Part shown: positions 50,083 to 59,106 of the stretch, piece after piece
Position numbering within the stretch: the stretch's first letter is position 1
How the letters are laid out: every line of letters begins with the position of its first letter
Source: 55-13 sp964501275
Lineage (GTDB): Bacteria > Armatimonadota > Fimbriimonadia > Fimbriimonadales > Fimbriimonadaceae
Reading direction: 5' to 3'
Length of the DNA stretch: 64,000 bases
Assembly: GCA_964501275.1 (NCBI GenBank)
Contig: CAZCSP010000014.1
Coordinates: 1 to 64,000 of the forward strand
Notes under the pieces: generated by a model
What the model saw: the letters and a program-made list of their open reading frames with translations, nothing else
What the model was told of the DNA's origin: nothing
The model's database searches: none
Position numbers and translations under genes: made by a program

Positions 50083-50780
50083 ATGATGACACTATCCGCA
50101 GCAATTGCTTTATGTAGCCTCCTTGCAACAAACCATACGGGAACCACTGATCAGTTTGACCTTAAGACGTTTGAGGTGATGGTTAGTGAATTGCCGTCTG
50201 CGGCCAAGCCAGTTGACAACTGTGATCGACTCATCGAATTGACAAATCGCCTTATTGAGATCGGTCCGCTTGAGACGTGGAACTTGATTGACCGCTATCT
50301 GGCTCGACAGCCTGTGCCGGTGAAGACACTAAAGGCCTACGTAGCCACACCAGATCCCAAGTGGTGCCAAACGCTTGTACTTTTGGGCCTCTTGATCGAG
50401 CGAGACAATGGGGGGGGGGGGGAACTTGGAAGTATCACGGTGGTCCCTACTTACTATGAAGACGGCCTCATTTTTCAGTCCTTCTTCTTGTACTTTCCGA
50501 ACGAGTTGACGCCAAACTCTCTTCGCTCTGCGCTTCGAACTATCGATTGGAGTAAGTTCAGAAAAACTCCCATCAAGCTCAAACCAGAACGTGCGACAAC
50601 GGCTAATATAAAAGAGTTTCTGAACCGATGGTGTAAGGAAAGAGGTTTTATTTATCCAGCAGAGGTTACTGTGGCGAAGCAGAATCCTACTCAGTTCCGT
50701 TAGTGAGCCCTTCCCTCAAAGTGCGTCTCCAACCACTCCTGGGCTCAGCGTATGATTCAACCTTTTTGTCTGCCTCAGGG
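50019..50780. mobile_element. Possible cassette bounded by 15-bp inverted repeats
   Basis: ccctgaggcagacaa (50019-50033) and ttgtctgcctcaggg (50766-50780) are perfect inverted repeats 732 nt apart that enclose one A+T-rich gene and nothing else. No transposase is present, so it could only move in trans. No target duplication was identified. The same 15-mer also occurs at 49893-49907, so the repeats may simply belong to an intergenic family. Confidence 0.4.
50083..50703 (+). CDS. Secreted hypothetical protein with 13-G tract
   Basis: 206 residues from the ATG-ATG at 50083. Signal-like N-terminus MMTLSAAIALCSLLAT. Two segments are well defined: LIELTNRLIEIGPLETWNLI and YYEDGLIFQSFFLYFPNELT. 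Between them the codons for NGGGGE derive from thirteen consecutive G (50410-50422), which will slip easily. Composition is more A+T-rich than neighbours. No family recognised. The ORF is intact with 13 G, but other counts would truncate it near the middle. Confidence 0.65.
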   Translation: MMTLSAAIALCSLLATNHTGTTDQFDLKTFEVMVSELPSAAKPVDNCDRLIELTNRLIEIGPLETWNLIDRYLARQPVPVKTLKAYVATPDPKWCQTLVLLGLLIERDNGGGGELGSITVVPTYYEDGLIFQSFFLYFPNELTPNSLRSALRTIDWSKFRKTPIKLKPERATTANIKEFLNRWCKERGFIYPAEVTVAKQNPTQFR

Positions 50781-50784
50781 TGCG

Positions 50785-51225
50785 TTAGCCAGTTGCGCCG
50801 TTTTTAGGCTCTACTCGCATCATCGTGGCCTGCATCAGAGCGACAACGGCATCCGGTTTGTTGGCCGAAACGGCGATTACTTCGCAGGTTGCCACTCCGA
50901 TGGTTCGCCCGACTCTGACTGTGCGGGCCCTGGCGACGAAACGCTCCCCAACGGCAGGAGCGAGGAGATTGATCTTGAACTCGATGCTGAGCACCGCCGA
51001 TCCCTCCGGCATCTTGGTAAGGCAGGCGTAGCCGCAAGCTGTATCGGCAATCGAGGCAATGGCGCCGGCGTGAACAAAACCATGCTGTTGATGGATGGCT
51101 TCCGAGGACGCAAGTTCTACATCGACTTCCCCATCATCGACTCGAAGCAACGTGGCTCCAATCGTGGCAAGGAGATGTTGCCTCTTAAAGGAGTCGGCAA
51201 TGCGATCATGGAGACTGGCGTTCAC
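50785..51225 (-). CDS. PaaI-type hotdog thioesterase
   Basis: 146 residues. Hotdog fold acyl-CoA thioesterase: FVHAGAIASIADTACGYA carries the typical HxG...D/S active region, followed by IEFKINLLAPAVGERFVARA and GVATCEVIAV. Hydrolyses phenylacetyl- or hydroxybenzoyl-CoA-like thioesters; substrate unknown. Divergent from the VOC gene with 66 nt between starts. Confidence 0.9.
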   Translation of the reverse strand: MNASLHDRIADSFKRQHLLATIGATLLRVDDGEVDVELASSEAIHQQHGFVHAGAIASIADTACGYACLTKMPEGSAVLSIEFKINLLAPAVGERFVARARTVRVGRTIGVATCEVIAVSANKPDAVVALMQATMMRVEPKNGATG

Positions 51226-51291
51226 GATCTAAAGGATATCTTGCATGTCGACCAGTTACAACCCGGAGGCAGGCAGGCTAAAGTGCAGGAT

Positions 51292-51678
51292 ATGAGAGTC
51301 AACATCATCCTGTTTGTGGCCGATCAGGACGCGAGCGCGCGGTTTTATGAGAGCGTTTTGGGCGTGGCCCCTATCCTTCACGTCCCGGGAATGACCGAAT
51401 TCCGACTGACTGGGGAGACCGTGTTGGGCCTGATGCCGGAGACGGGCATTCGCCGCCTCCTCGGCCCCCAGCTTCGCGACCCCGCCGACGCCCACGGAAT
51501 CCCCCGCGCCGAGCTCTACCTCTCCGTCCCCGACCCCGAGGCCTATCACCAGCGCGCCCTGGCCAACGGAGCCACCGAACTCAGCCCGCTCATGCTCCGC
51601 AACTGGGGCGACGAGGCCGCCTACAGTGCCGACTCAGATGGCCACATCCTCGCCTTCGCCCGGTTGCCGAGCCCATAA
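51292..51678 (+). CDS. VOC-superfamily (glyoxalase-like) protein
   Basis: 128 residues from MRVNIILFVADQDASARFYE. One pair of beta-alpha-beta-beta-beta modules: FYESVLGVAPILHVPGMTEF and ELYLSVPDPEAYHQRALANG, ending DSDGHILAFAR. Glyoxalase/bleomycin-resistance type; the metal ligands are not all identifiable. The longer upstream frame is antisense to the thioesterase gene and is rejected. Confidence 0.88.
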   Translation: MRVNIILFVADQDASARFYESVLGVAPILHVPGMTEFRLTGETVLGLMPETGIRRLLGPQLRDPADAHGIPRAELYLSVPDPEAYHQRALANGATELSPLMLRNWGDEAAYSADSDGHILAFARLPSP

Positions 51679-51790
51679 CAAGGAAGGATCAAAACGCGGG
51701 CCAGAGCGCAACATCCTCAAAATCGTGGCCATTCCCACGCGGTACCCCTATGGCAAGGCAATCGGTCGACGTGTTTGCAATCGACATAAT

Positions 51791-51821
51791 AAAAAGCCCC
51801 TGGGAACCGACCAGAGGCTTT
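51791..51821 (-). terminator. Rho-independent terminator after the response regulator
   Basis: On the minus strand: stem aaagcc-ctgg / ccag-ggcttt (one unpaired base on each arm) with a short loop, followed by ttttta. Begins 22 nt after the stop at 51843, the expected distance. Confidence 0.7.
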
Positions 51822-51842
51822 AGAAAATTTGGGGGCTTGGAA

Positions 51843-52244
51843 CTAGACTTCGTAGCGCTTGGGGCCGGAGTCGTCGTTCCCTTGGGAAATTCTCTTCACG
51901 AAGGTGACGAGTTCCATGGGGTTAAACGGCTTGGTGAGGTACATGTCCGCACCGTAGTGATAGCCTTCGAAAACGTCCTTGTCCTGAGCCTTCGCGGTGA
52001 GCATGATGACGGGCAACGACTCCGTCTCGGGCTCTCGTCGGAGGTTCTTCAGAACCTCGAAACCGTCCATATAGGGCATCATGACGTCGAGCACAACGAG
52101 GTTCGGCTTCTCGGATCGAATCTTCTCCAAGCCTTCTTTTCCATCGAACGCCGTCACGACCTGATAACCCTGCCGCTCCAAATTCACCTGGATAAGGCGC
52201 ACGATATGTCGCTCGTCGTCACAAACCAAAACTTTGAGGGGCAT
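51843..52244 (-). CDS. CheY-like response regulator
   Basis: 133 residues. Single receiver domain: KVLVCDDERHIVRLIQVNLE, phospho-Asp in LVVLDVMMPYMDGFEV, Thr in VIMLTAKAQDKD and Lys in YLTKPFNPMELV. The YLTKPFNPMEL wording is typical of PilH/CheY-like single-domain regulators. No output domain and no adjacent kinase. A clear terminator follows, so it is monocistronic. Confidence 0.93.
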   Translation of the reverse strand: MPLKVLVCDDERHIVRLIQVNLERQGYQVVTAFDGKEGLEKIRSEKPNLVVLDVMMPYMDGFEVLKNLRREPETESLPVIMLTAKAQDKDVFEGYHYGADMYLTKPFNPMELVTFVKRISQGNDDSGPKRYEV

Positions 52245-52364
52245 GTGTCTCCTAAACTCCTAACAACCAAGAGGTGAAAGGATGCTACCTGATTCGCTTG
52301 GGCCTGTCAATCAGAATCCCCAGGGCTTAGGCCCGACCGCCTTCAACCAGGTAACCTAACGGAC

Positions 52365-53153
52365 GTGAAGTTGTGCCGTTTTGAACTCAAATCATCTCCT
52401 GGAGAGATTCGAAGCGGGCTTGTGTACAGCGGAAAAATCTATGAAACGGACGGAGAACAGTCGATTGCCGTCCATGAGGCGGAGGCGGTCCGCCCGCTTT
52501 CTCCGGTGGGACGCCCTCCCAGCATCCGCATCTTCCGCATGACCGATGGTCGGATGCCGGTGACCAGCGAGGACGGTTTCCCGCTTTACTTTCATGGCAA
52601 CCCCACCAGTCTCTATGGCCCCAGCCAATCCATCCCCAAACCAGCAACGGTGGCGCACCTGGACTTCGAACCCTATCTGATCGCTGTCGTCGGCTCGGAT
52701 GGCGTACAAGTGCCGGTAGAGAATGGCGACGAGTACATCCTAGGCTACTCTCTCGCTCTTATGCTGGTCTCCCGAGACCTTGTTCGGGAAGAGATGGAGC
52801 AACGCAGCGGGTTCGGGAGATCGTTCGATATCGGCGGCGTCATCGGCCCGGTCATCACCACGCCCGACGACTTGGACGAGGTCGTGACCGAAGAGATACC
52901 CTCCCGCAAGTACGAACTTTCGGTGGTGACCCGAATCAACGGCGTCGAGAGCGGGCGGGGCCAGATAAGCGAACTTCCCTTCTCTTTCGCCGAACTCTTG
53001 GCCGCCGCCAGCGACGTTGGCCCCATCCGAAGCGGCGACCTCTTGGCGATTGGGCCTATCGCGACGAGCATCGAAATGAACTTCCTCGACACGGGAGACG
53101 ACGTCCAGGTTTCTGTTGAACACCTGGGGACCCTTTCCCTCAAAATCGGTTAA
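52365..53153 (+). CDS. Fumarylacetoacetate hydrolase-family protein
   Basis: 262 residues, GTG start. N-terminal MKLCRFELKSSPGEIRSGLV is typical of the FAH/HpaG group. The metal-site Glu motif of active family members (E-x-E) is not clear: the equivalent region reads FDIGGVIGPVITTPDDLD, FEPYLIAVVG and YSLALMLVSRDLV. It may therefore be a divergent or inactive homologue. It is followed by the M16 peptidase gene 16 nt later. Confidence 0.8.
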   Translation: MKLCRFELKSSPGEIRSGLVYSGKIYETDGEQSIAVHEAEAVRPLSPVGRPPSIRIFRMTDGRMPVTSEDGFPLYFHGNPTSLYGPSQSIPKPATVAHLDFEPYLIAVVGSDGVQVPVENGDEYILGYSLALMLVSRDLVREEMEQRSGFGRSFDIGGVIGPVITTPDDLDEVVTEEIPSRKYELSVVTRINGVESGRGQISELPFSFAELLAAASDVGPIRSGDLLAIGPIATSIEMNFLDTGDDVQVSVEHLGTLSLKIG

Positions 53154-53169
53154 CCCACCTACTTAAACC

Positions 53170-54396
53170 ATGGCGATCCACAAGCATCTTCTTTCCAACG
53201 GCGTCCGAATCCTGGTGGAGCCAGTCGGCCATGTCCAGTCCGCAGCCATCGGCCTCTGGTGCAAAACTGGCAGTCGGCATGAGTTCGACAACGAAGCCGG
53301 CATCACCCACTTGATCGAGCATATGCTCTTCAAGGGGACGAGCAGTCGTACCGCCAAAGAGATCGCCGAGTCCATCGAAGGCCGCGGCGGCGCCCTCAAC
53401 GCCTTTACCGACAAAGAATCCACCTGCTACTACTGTCGAACCCTTGCCGCCGACGCTGAGAACGGGATCGATGTCCTCACCGACATGATGCTGAACTCCC
53501 TCTTCGACCCTGAGGAGTTGGCGCGGGAAGAGAGCGTGGTGTTGGAGGAGATCAAGCGGAGCGAAGACGAGCCCGGCGACCACATCCACGAAGTCCACTT
53601 GTCGGAGCGCTGGGGCGCCCACCCCCTCGGTAAGCCGATCATCGGCACCAAAGAGTCGGTGAGCGGCTTCAAGCGCGAGAACTTGGTTTCCTACATGGAT
53701 CGGCGGTATCGGAGTGAAAATGTGCTCCTCGCCATCGCCGGGAATGTCGATCCCGAGCAGATCGTCGCCGCGGCGGAGGAGAGGTTGGGGCAGATTTTAA
53801 CCGGCACGGAAGACTCGCAACCGCAACGTCCGAGTGGAACGAGTGGCCATAAGTACGTTGGGAAGGACGTGGAGCAGGTCCATTTCTGCATCGGCACCGA
53901 CGGCACTTCGCTCTACGATGCGGAACTCTACACCATGTCCGTTTTCGACTCCGCCCTTGGTGGCAGCATGAGCAGCCGCATCTTTCAAGAGATCCGGGAA
54001 AAGCGGGGGTTGGTCTACTCGATCGGAAGCTACGCGCTCAACTACGGCTCCGGCGGCGCGTACACCGTGTACGGCGGAACCAGCCCCGAGCACTGGCCCC
54101 TGGTGCAGGAACTGACGCGAGCAGAGTTCGACAAGGTGATGAAGGATGGCTTGGGCGAGGATGAGTTGGCTCGCACCAAGCAGCACATCAAGGGCAATAT
54201 CGTGCTCTCGCTGGAAGGCATGAGCAGCCGCATGATGCGCATGAGTCGGAATGAACTGACCCATCAGCGGGACATTCCGGTGGAGGAGACCCTCGCGAAG
54301 ATCGACGCTGTATCCAACGCCCAGATTATGGAGTTGGCAAACCGCATCTTGGACGAGGCGAAGGTGAACACTACGGCGATTGGCCCGGAGCTTTAG
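53170..54396 (+). CDS. M16-family zinc peptidase
   Basis: 408 residues. Inverted zinc motif HLIEH at residues 47-51 (THLIEHMLFKGT), distal Glu in ESVVLEEIKRSEDEP, and the second half with the R/Y substrate-binding pair (KRGLVYSIGSYALNYGSGGAY: residues shown in two pieces, KRGLVYSIG and YALNYGSGG). Processing-peptidase-like cytosolic protease. The next gene starts 1 nt after its stop, so the pair is coupled. Confidence 0.94.
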   Translation: MAIHKHLLSNGVRILVEPVGHVQSAAIGLWCKTGSRHEFDNEAGITHLIEHMLFKGTSSRTAKEIAESIEGRGGALNAFTDKESTCYYCRTLAADAENGIDVLTDMMLNSLFDPEELAREESVVLEEIKRSEDEPGDHIHEVHLSERWGAHPLGKPIIGTKESVSGFKRENLVSYMDRRYRSENVLLAIAGNVDPEQIVAAAEERLGQILTGTEDSQPQRPSGTSGHKYVGKDVEQVHFCIGTDGTSLYDAELYTMSVFDSALGGSMSSRIFQEIREKRGLVYSIGSYALNYGSGGAYTVYGGTSPEHWPLVQELTRAEFDKVMKDGLGEDELARTKQHIKGNIVLSLEGMSSRMMRMSRNELTHQRDIPVEETLAKIDAVSNAQIMELANRILDEAKVNTTAIGPEL

Positions 54397-54397
54397 C

Positions 54398-55999
54398 ATG
54401 AACAGCGCCACCTCAATCTTGGCGGTGGTCTCCTCTCTTACTCGGGCAACCTCCGAGGAGAATCTGCTTTCGGAGATCGTGCTGGAGATCCATAAGGCGG
54501 CCGATGCGGAGTCCTGCGATATTCTCCTTCGGGAATCGGGCGACTCGCTCCTCCAACGAGCCAGCACCCAATCTCCCGAGTTGAACCGCCGTCTCCGCCT
54601 GGGCAAAGGCATCGGCATCTGCGGCAAAGCTCTGGTGGGCAACGCCTCCATCTTCATCCCCAAGAACGCTACCGAGCATCCCGACTTCGCCCACTATCCC
54701 GGCGCGGAGGAACGGCATCACAACTCGATGGCGGTGATTCCGATCCAGGGGGCAGGCGAGGTTCCCTTGGGGGTTCTCGTCGTGAGTCGAGCCGAGGAGT
54801 GGCGATTTACCGTTGGGGAAAAGAAGACGCTGGAACAAGTCGCGTGCGCGGTATCCAAGGTGATCTTGGGCTACCGGCAGGCATACCAATCTGGAAATCA
54901 AAGCAACCGCTTGGGGGCCTTGAGCGAGGTCTCGAAGACGATCTCCAACAGCCCTTATGTCGAGGAGATTCTCCAGCTTTTGGTGAACCTAACGGCCCAG
55001 CAGTTCAACTACCGGGTCTGCACGGTGCGCCTGTTGGATGAGAATCGGCAAGAGCTAGTCTTGCGCGCCACCCAAGCCCCTTCCAAGGCGTACCAGCGCA
55101 AGCGGGCAATCAAGCTGGGGGAGTCGATTGCCAGTCGAGCGATCTCGGAGAATCGCCCGATCATCGTCCCCGACGTGCAGGTGGAGGAGGACTACATCGG
55201 GCACGACTTGGCGGAGGAGCAGGGCCTGCGCTCCATGATCTGCATCCCGCTCACCATCCAGGACCGGGCCGTGGGCGTCCTGAGTTGCTACACCAGCGAG
55301 GTACGAACCTTTCCCCAGGATGAAATCAAAGCCCTGGAGACCTTGGCCAAGCAAGCCGCGGTCTCCATCGAGCACGCCAAGCTGCAGGTTCGCGATACCC
55401 TGATGCAGGAGATGCACCACAGGGTGAAAAACAACCTCCAGCAGGTGGCTTCCCTGCTCCGCCTCCAGATGCGACATGGGCAGTACAAGTCCTTGGAGGA
55501 AGCGATGAACGACTCCCTAGCCCGAATCCTCGCCATCGCCGCCGTCCACGACCTCTTAAGCCGGGAAGATTTGGACCACGTCGGCATCCGGTCCATCGCG
55601 GAGACCCTTGTTCAGCACCAGCAAAGCTCCCTGATGCTGCCCGACCGGTCGATTCGATTCGATGTCCGGGGAGTGGAGGTTCGGCTCAACATGACTCAAG
55701 CCACCCAGATCGCTCTCGTCCTGAACGAGCTGATCCTGAATGCGGTCGAGCATGGATTCAAGGTGACCAGCCAGGGCGAGGTTCATGTGAATGTCGAGGA
55801 GAAGGACGACGAGGTTTCCCTGTGGGTCTCCAACAGCGGCGACAACCTTCCCGAAGGCTTCGACATCTCCACCGCCAGCCACCTGGGCTTGCAGATTGTG
55901 GAGAACCTGGTGAGGGGGTTGGGTGGGAAGTTTTCCTTGAAGAACGTCCTGGGGTGGACGGTCGCGGAGATCAAGTTCCACCGGGCGACGAGTGAGTAG
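54398..55999 (+). CDS. Sensor histidine kinase with two GAF domains (HisKA_2)
   Basis: 533 residues from ATG 54398. GAF 1 (residues ~10-150; GKGIGICGKALVGNASIFIP), GAF 2 (~170-310; GESIASRAISENRPIIVPDV), then a HisKA_2/HATPase module with phospho-His in EMHHRVKNNLQQVASLL (His340 or 341) and ATP site VLNELILNAVEHGF. This is the PdtaS/EutW-like architecture that signals to response regulators with RNA-binding or other outputs. No signal peptide; cytosolic. No partner regulator adjacent, although two stand-alone receivers are encoded in the window. Confidence 0.93.
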   Translation: MNSATSILAVVSSLTRATSEENLLSEIVLEIHKAADAESCDILLRESGDSLLQRASTQSPELNRRLRLGKGIGICGKALVGNASIFIPKNATEHPDFAHYPGAEERHHNSMAVIPIQGAGEVPLGVLVVSRAEEWRFTVGEKKTLEQVACAVSKVILGYRQAYQSGNQSNRLGALSEVSKTISNSPYVEEILQLLVNLTAQQFNYRVCTVRLLDENRQELVLRATQAPSKAYQRKRAIKLGESIASRAISENRPIIVPDVQVEEDYIGHDLAEEQGLRSMICIPLTIQDRAVGVLSCYTSEVRTFPQDEIKALETLAKQAAVSIEHAKLQVRDTLMQEMHHRVKNNLQQVASLLRLQMRHGQYKSLEEAMNDSLARILAIAAVHDLLSREDLDHVGIRSIAETLVQHQQSSLMLPDRSIRFDVRGVEVRLNMTQATQIALVLNELILNAVEHGFKVTSQGEVHVNVEEKDDEVSLWVSNSGDNLPEGFDISTASHLGLQIVENLVRGLGGKFSLKNVLGWTVAEIKFHRATSE

Positions 56000-56007
56000 G
56001 GACGAGC

Positions 56008-56346
56008 ATGGCAATGGAAGAACATGTAACTATCGAGCACACCTTGGGTAGCGTTTACCACGCACTCGGCAAAGTTGATGCTGGTGAAATGGAACTCAAG
56101 GCTCGGCTTGTGTCTACCATTAACGACACGATTCGAGACAAAGGCCTTACCCAGGTCCAGGCGTCAGAGATCGTTGGTCTTGACCAGCCGACGCTATCCA
56201 AGCTTCTGCGGGGTCTCTTCCGTAGCGTCTCGCTCGATAAGTTGGCGGTTATTCTCAACTCGCTTGGTCGGGACGTCATCATCGTCGTGGGAGCCATGCC
56301 TCAGAAGAATGACGCGCGAGGCCGAACCCTCGTTGCAGTCAGCTAG
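56008..56346 (+). CDS. XRE/HigA2-like DNA-binding protein without toxin
   Basis: 112 residues. HTH_37-type helix-turn-helix: GLTQVQASEIVGLDQPTLSK followed by LLRGLFRSVSLDKLAVILNS and LGRDVIIVVG. Such proteins normally follow a HigB/RelE-like toxin gene. Here the upstream gene is the sensor kinase and no toxin frame is present, so it is an orphan antitoxin or a captured regulator. 9 nt separate it from the kinase stop. Confidence 0.82.
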   Translation: MAMEEHVTIEHTLGSVYHALGKVDAGEMELKARLVSTINDTIRDKGLTQVQASEIVGLDQPTLSKLLRGLFRSVSLDKLAVILNSLGRDVIIVVGAMPQKNDARGRTLVAVS

Positions 56347-56373
56347 CGGTGCAGCGCAGTTCATAATCTGTGC

Positions 56374-58047
56374 ATGACGCAATCGCCGACGATCGTCCGT
56401 GCCCCTCGTGGCGCTTCCCTCTCCTGCAAAGGCTGGCATCAGGAAGCCGCTATGCGGATGCTGATGAACAACCTGGACCCGGAGGTTGCCGAAGACCCCG
56501 AGAATCTGATTGTGTATGGCGGGACCGGGAAGGCGGCTCGGAATTGGGAGTGCTTCCATGCTATTGTCCGTTCGCTTCAATCGTTGGAGAACGATGAGAC
56601 GCTCCTCATCCAATCGGGCAAGCCGGTCGGCGTTTTCCGCACCCATGAGGAGGCCCCCCGCGTGCTCCTCGCCAACTCCAACCTGGTCGGCAAATGGTCG
56701 AACTGGGAGCATTTCCGGGAGTTGGAAGCCAAGGGGCTGATGATGTATGGCCAGATGACGGCCGGGTCTTGGATCTACATCGGCTCGCAGGGCATCGTGC
56801 AAGGGACGTTTGAGACGTTCGCCGCTTGCGCGGATCAACACTTTGGCGGTTCTCTCCAAGGCAAACTGGTGGTGAGCGGCGGCATGGGAGGCATGGGCGG
56901 GGCTCAGCCTTTGGCGGCTACTCTCAATGGAGCCAACTTCCTGGGCATCGACGTGGATCCTGCGCGAATTGAGAAAAGGCTCAAGTCGGGCTATTGCGAC
57001 CGAATCGCCTGGTCTTTGGATGAGGCGCTGAGTTTACTGAAAGAGCCCCGGCACGATCATCCGGGGGGTACGGGGATTTCCGTCGGATTGGTTGGCAACT
57101 GTGCCGATGTCCTGCCTGAGATATTGCGCCGAGGCATCGTCCCCGACGTCCTGACCGACCAAACTTCTGCCCACGACCCTCTGAACGGCTATGTCCCGGC
57201 TGGGCTTTCTCTATCGGAGGCCGCGTCGCTTCGTACTTCGGACCCTAATGAATACGTCCGCCGATCCAAAGACTCGATGGCGGTCCACGTTCAAGCTATG
57301 CTCGACCTGAAAGCCGTGGGCGCGATCACTTTCGACTACGGCAACAACATCCGCGCCTTTGCCCAAGAAGCCGGGTGCCAGAACGCCTTCGACATCAAAG
57401 GCTTCGTCCCCGAATACATCCGCCCGCTCTTCTGCGAAGGCAAAGGCCCCTTCCGCTGGGCTGCCCTCTCCGGCGACCCAGCGGATATTTACCGAACTGA
57501 CCGCCTCGCCTTAGAGCTGTTTCCGGAGAACCAGACGCTCAACAGATGGATGCTGAACGCCGCCCCCAAAATCCAGTTCCAAGGCCTCCCCTCCAGAATC
57601 TGCTGGTTGGGCTACGGCGACCGCGCCAAGATGGGCCTGGCTATCAACGAGTTGGTCCGAACCGGCGAGATCAAAGCCCCCATCGTCATCGGCCGCGACC
57701 ACTTGGACTGCGGATCGGTAGCGTCCCCCAACCGAGAAACCGAGTCGATGCGGGACGGAAGCGACGCCGTGGCGGATTGGGCGCTGCTGAATGCCATGGT
57801 CAACACCGCCGCCGGAGCCTCCTGGGTCTCACTGCACAACGGCGGCGGAGTCGGCATCGGCTACTCCCAACACGCCGGAATGGTGGTAGTTGCGGATGGA
57901 ACCGACTCAGCCGCAAGACGCCTGGAAAGAGTCCTCACCTCTGACCCCGGCATGGGTGTCATCCGGCATGTGGACGCGGGTTATGATGAGGCCGTAGAGT
58001 TTTCTATCGAGAATGGGATTCGGACGCCTATGACGGATAGGGATTGA
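56374..58047 (+). CDS. hutU: Urocanate hydratase
   Basis: 557 residues. Second step of histidine breakdown: urocanate to imidazolonepropionate with tightly bound NAD+. Family segments: NNLDPEVAEDPENLIVYGGT, QSGKPVGVFRTHEEAPRVLL, GSQGIVQGTFETF, GGMGGMGGAQPLA (NAD site), DQTSAHDPLNGY and FDYGNNIR. Length is typical. The next pathway enzymes, hutI (62752) and ftcD (60327), lie within 6 kb but are not in one operon. Histidine ammonia-lyase is not in the window. Confidence 0.97.
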   Translation: MTQSPTIVRAPRGASLSCKGWHQEAAMRMLMNNLDPEVAEDPENLIVYGGTGKAARNWECFHAIVRSLQSLENDETLLIQSGKPVGVFRTHEEAPRVLLANSNLVGKWSNWEHFRELEAKGLMMYGQMTAGSWIYIGSQGIVQGTFETFAACADQHFGGSLQGKLVVSGGMGGMGGAQPLAATLNGANFLGIDVDPARIEKRLKSGYCDRIAWSLDEALSLLKEPRHDHPGGTGISVGLVGNCADVLPEILRRGIVPDVLTDQTSAHDPLNGYVPAGLSLSEAASLRTSDPNEYVRRSKDSMAVHVQAMLDLKAVGAITFDYGNNIRAFAQEAGCQNAFDIKGFVPEYIRPLFCEGKGPFRWAALSGDPADIYRTDRLALELFPENQTLNRWMLNAAPKIQFQGLPSRICWLGYGDRAKMGLAINELVRTGEIKAPIVIGRDHLDCGSVASPNRETESMRDGSDAVADWALLNAMVNTAAGASWVSLHNGGGVGIGYSQHAGMVVVADGTDSAARRLERVLTSDPGMGVIRHVDAGYDEAVEFSIENGIRTPMTDRD

Positions 58048-58147
58048 GGGCGGATCATACGAATCCTTTTGTAAGGCGCACAGGCCTTGGCAAGTTCACA
58101 GGTTGCAGCCCCAGCCTGATCAACCCCTCAACCCAGGAGACAGGCCT

Positions 58148-58582
58148 TCAACCCTGACGAGTCACTTCGTTAAACGGCTTGCCGCCGGTGAGCAAAATCC
58201 CCATGAAGTGCCCGGAGCCGCTAACGTAGCGGTGCCAGTGGACCACGCCCGCCGGGATGTGGACGGAGGCAGGAGAGTGGACGGTTTGCACATCGCCATC
58301 CAGCGACAACTCCACCGTCAGTCCAGTGAAATCATCGTTCGCCCCGATCCAGCAGTACATTTGATCTACAGTATGGGAGTGGGGATGGACGTGCGCCTTG
58401 GCATCCTCCACGTTCTCCAACCGCCGATAGGAGACGAACACCTTTCCATCCGGGTTGATCTCCTCGTTGGAGAGATACATCACCTGGTCCGGCACTCCGC
58501 CGCCCGCTCCCGCCACATGCGCGGTCATGAACCCCAGGTTGCGGAGAACTGGAGTGACGACCTTGGGTTGGGTGGCGTTCAT
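58148..58582 (-). CDS. Cupin-domain protein
   Basis: 144 residues from MNATQPKVVTPVLRNLG. Single cupin: metal-type residues in AHVHPHSHTVDQMYCWIG (several His), followed by SVHIPAGVVHWHRYVSGSGH. The open frame upstream overlaps the divergent lipoprotein gene and is rejected. Placement inside the hut cluster is suggestive; small cupins such as HutD exist, but this does not look clearly like HutD. Confidence 0.8.
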   Translation of the reverse strand: MNATQPKVVTPVLRNLGFMTAHVAGAGGGVPDQVMYLSNEEINPDGKVFVSYRRLENVEDAKAHVHPHSHTVDQMYCWIGANDDFTGLTVELSLDGDVQTVHSPASVHIPAGVVHWHRYVSGSGHFMGILLTGGKPFNEVTRQG

Positions 58583-58636
58583 AGATACATTGAATGTACC
58601 TAGTGGGCTAAGCGAGCATCCAGCCTCTACTGCATA

Positions 58637-59101
58637 ATGCGCGCTATGCAGCGACTTCTTGGCGGCTTCCTGCTGATTCTGGCGATACTCCCGGCCGGAT
58701 GCCAAAGCGCCAGTCCTTCGATGATCGGCAAGTGGACCTGCCAAACCGACCTGATGGGCATGGACCTGGCTATCACCGCCGAATACCTTGCCGATGGAAC
58801 GTTCAAGAGCGTATCGCAGACTCAACCAGGTGGCAACGAGCCAAAACTGACGGCCACCGATACCGGAACCTGGAAACTCGACGGCGACCGATTGACGGTG
58901 GTACTGACAGATGTGGACTGGAAGTTTAGTGGGGCAAACGCCGAGGCAATCAAGAGAGGTGAAGCCCGATTCGCCTCCAGCAAAGCCACCATTCTCCAGC
59001 AAGCCAACGCCCAGCCCACGAGGGTGATTCGCTGGAGTGGGAGTGATGAGTTCTCCTACTCCCAGGAAGACAAGACCTACACGTACCATCGAAGTCGGTA
59101 A
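58637..59101 (+). CDS. Small lipoprotein, lipocalin-like
   Basis: 154 residues (ATG 58646 is an equal start). Lipoprotein signal ends AILPAGC-QSA. Mature part begins MIGKWTCQTDLMGMDLAI and has EYLADGTFKSVSQ and TDTGTWKLDGDRLTVVL, matching in plan the lipoprotein at 6705 (GDWAL..., DGTFEM, GNWNLDSD). Such proteins are described as lipocalin-like; ligand unknown. Divergent from the cupin gene. Confidence 0.72.
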   Translation: MRAMQRLLGGFLLILAILPAGCQSASPSMIGKWTCQTDLMGMDLAITAEYLADGTFKSVSQTQPGGNEPKLTATDTGTWKLDGDRLTVVLTDVDWKFSGANAEAIKRGEARFASSKATILQQANAQPTRVIRWSGSDEFSYSQEDKTYTYHRSR

Positions 59102-59106
59102 AGGGA

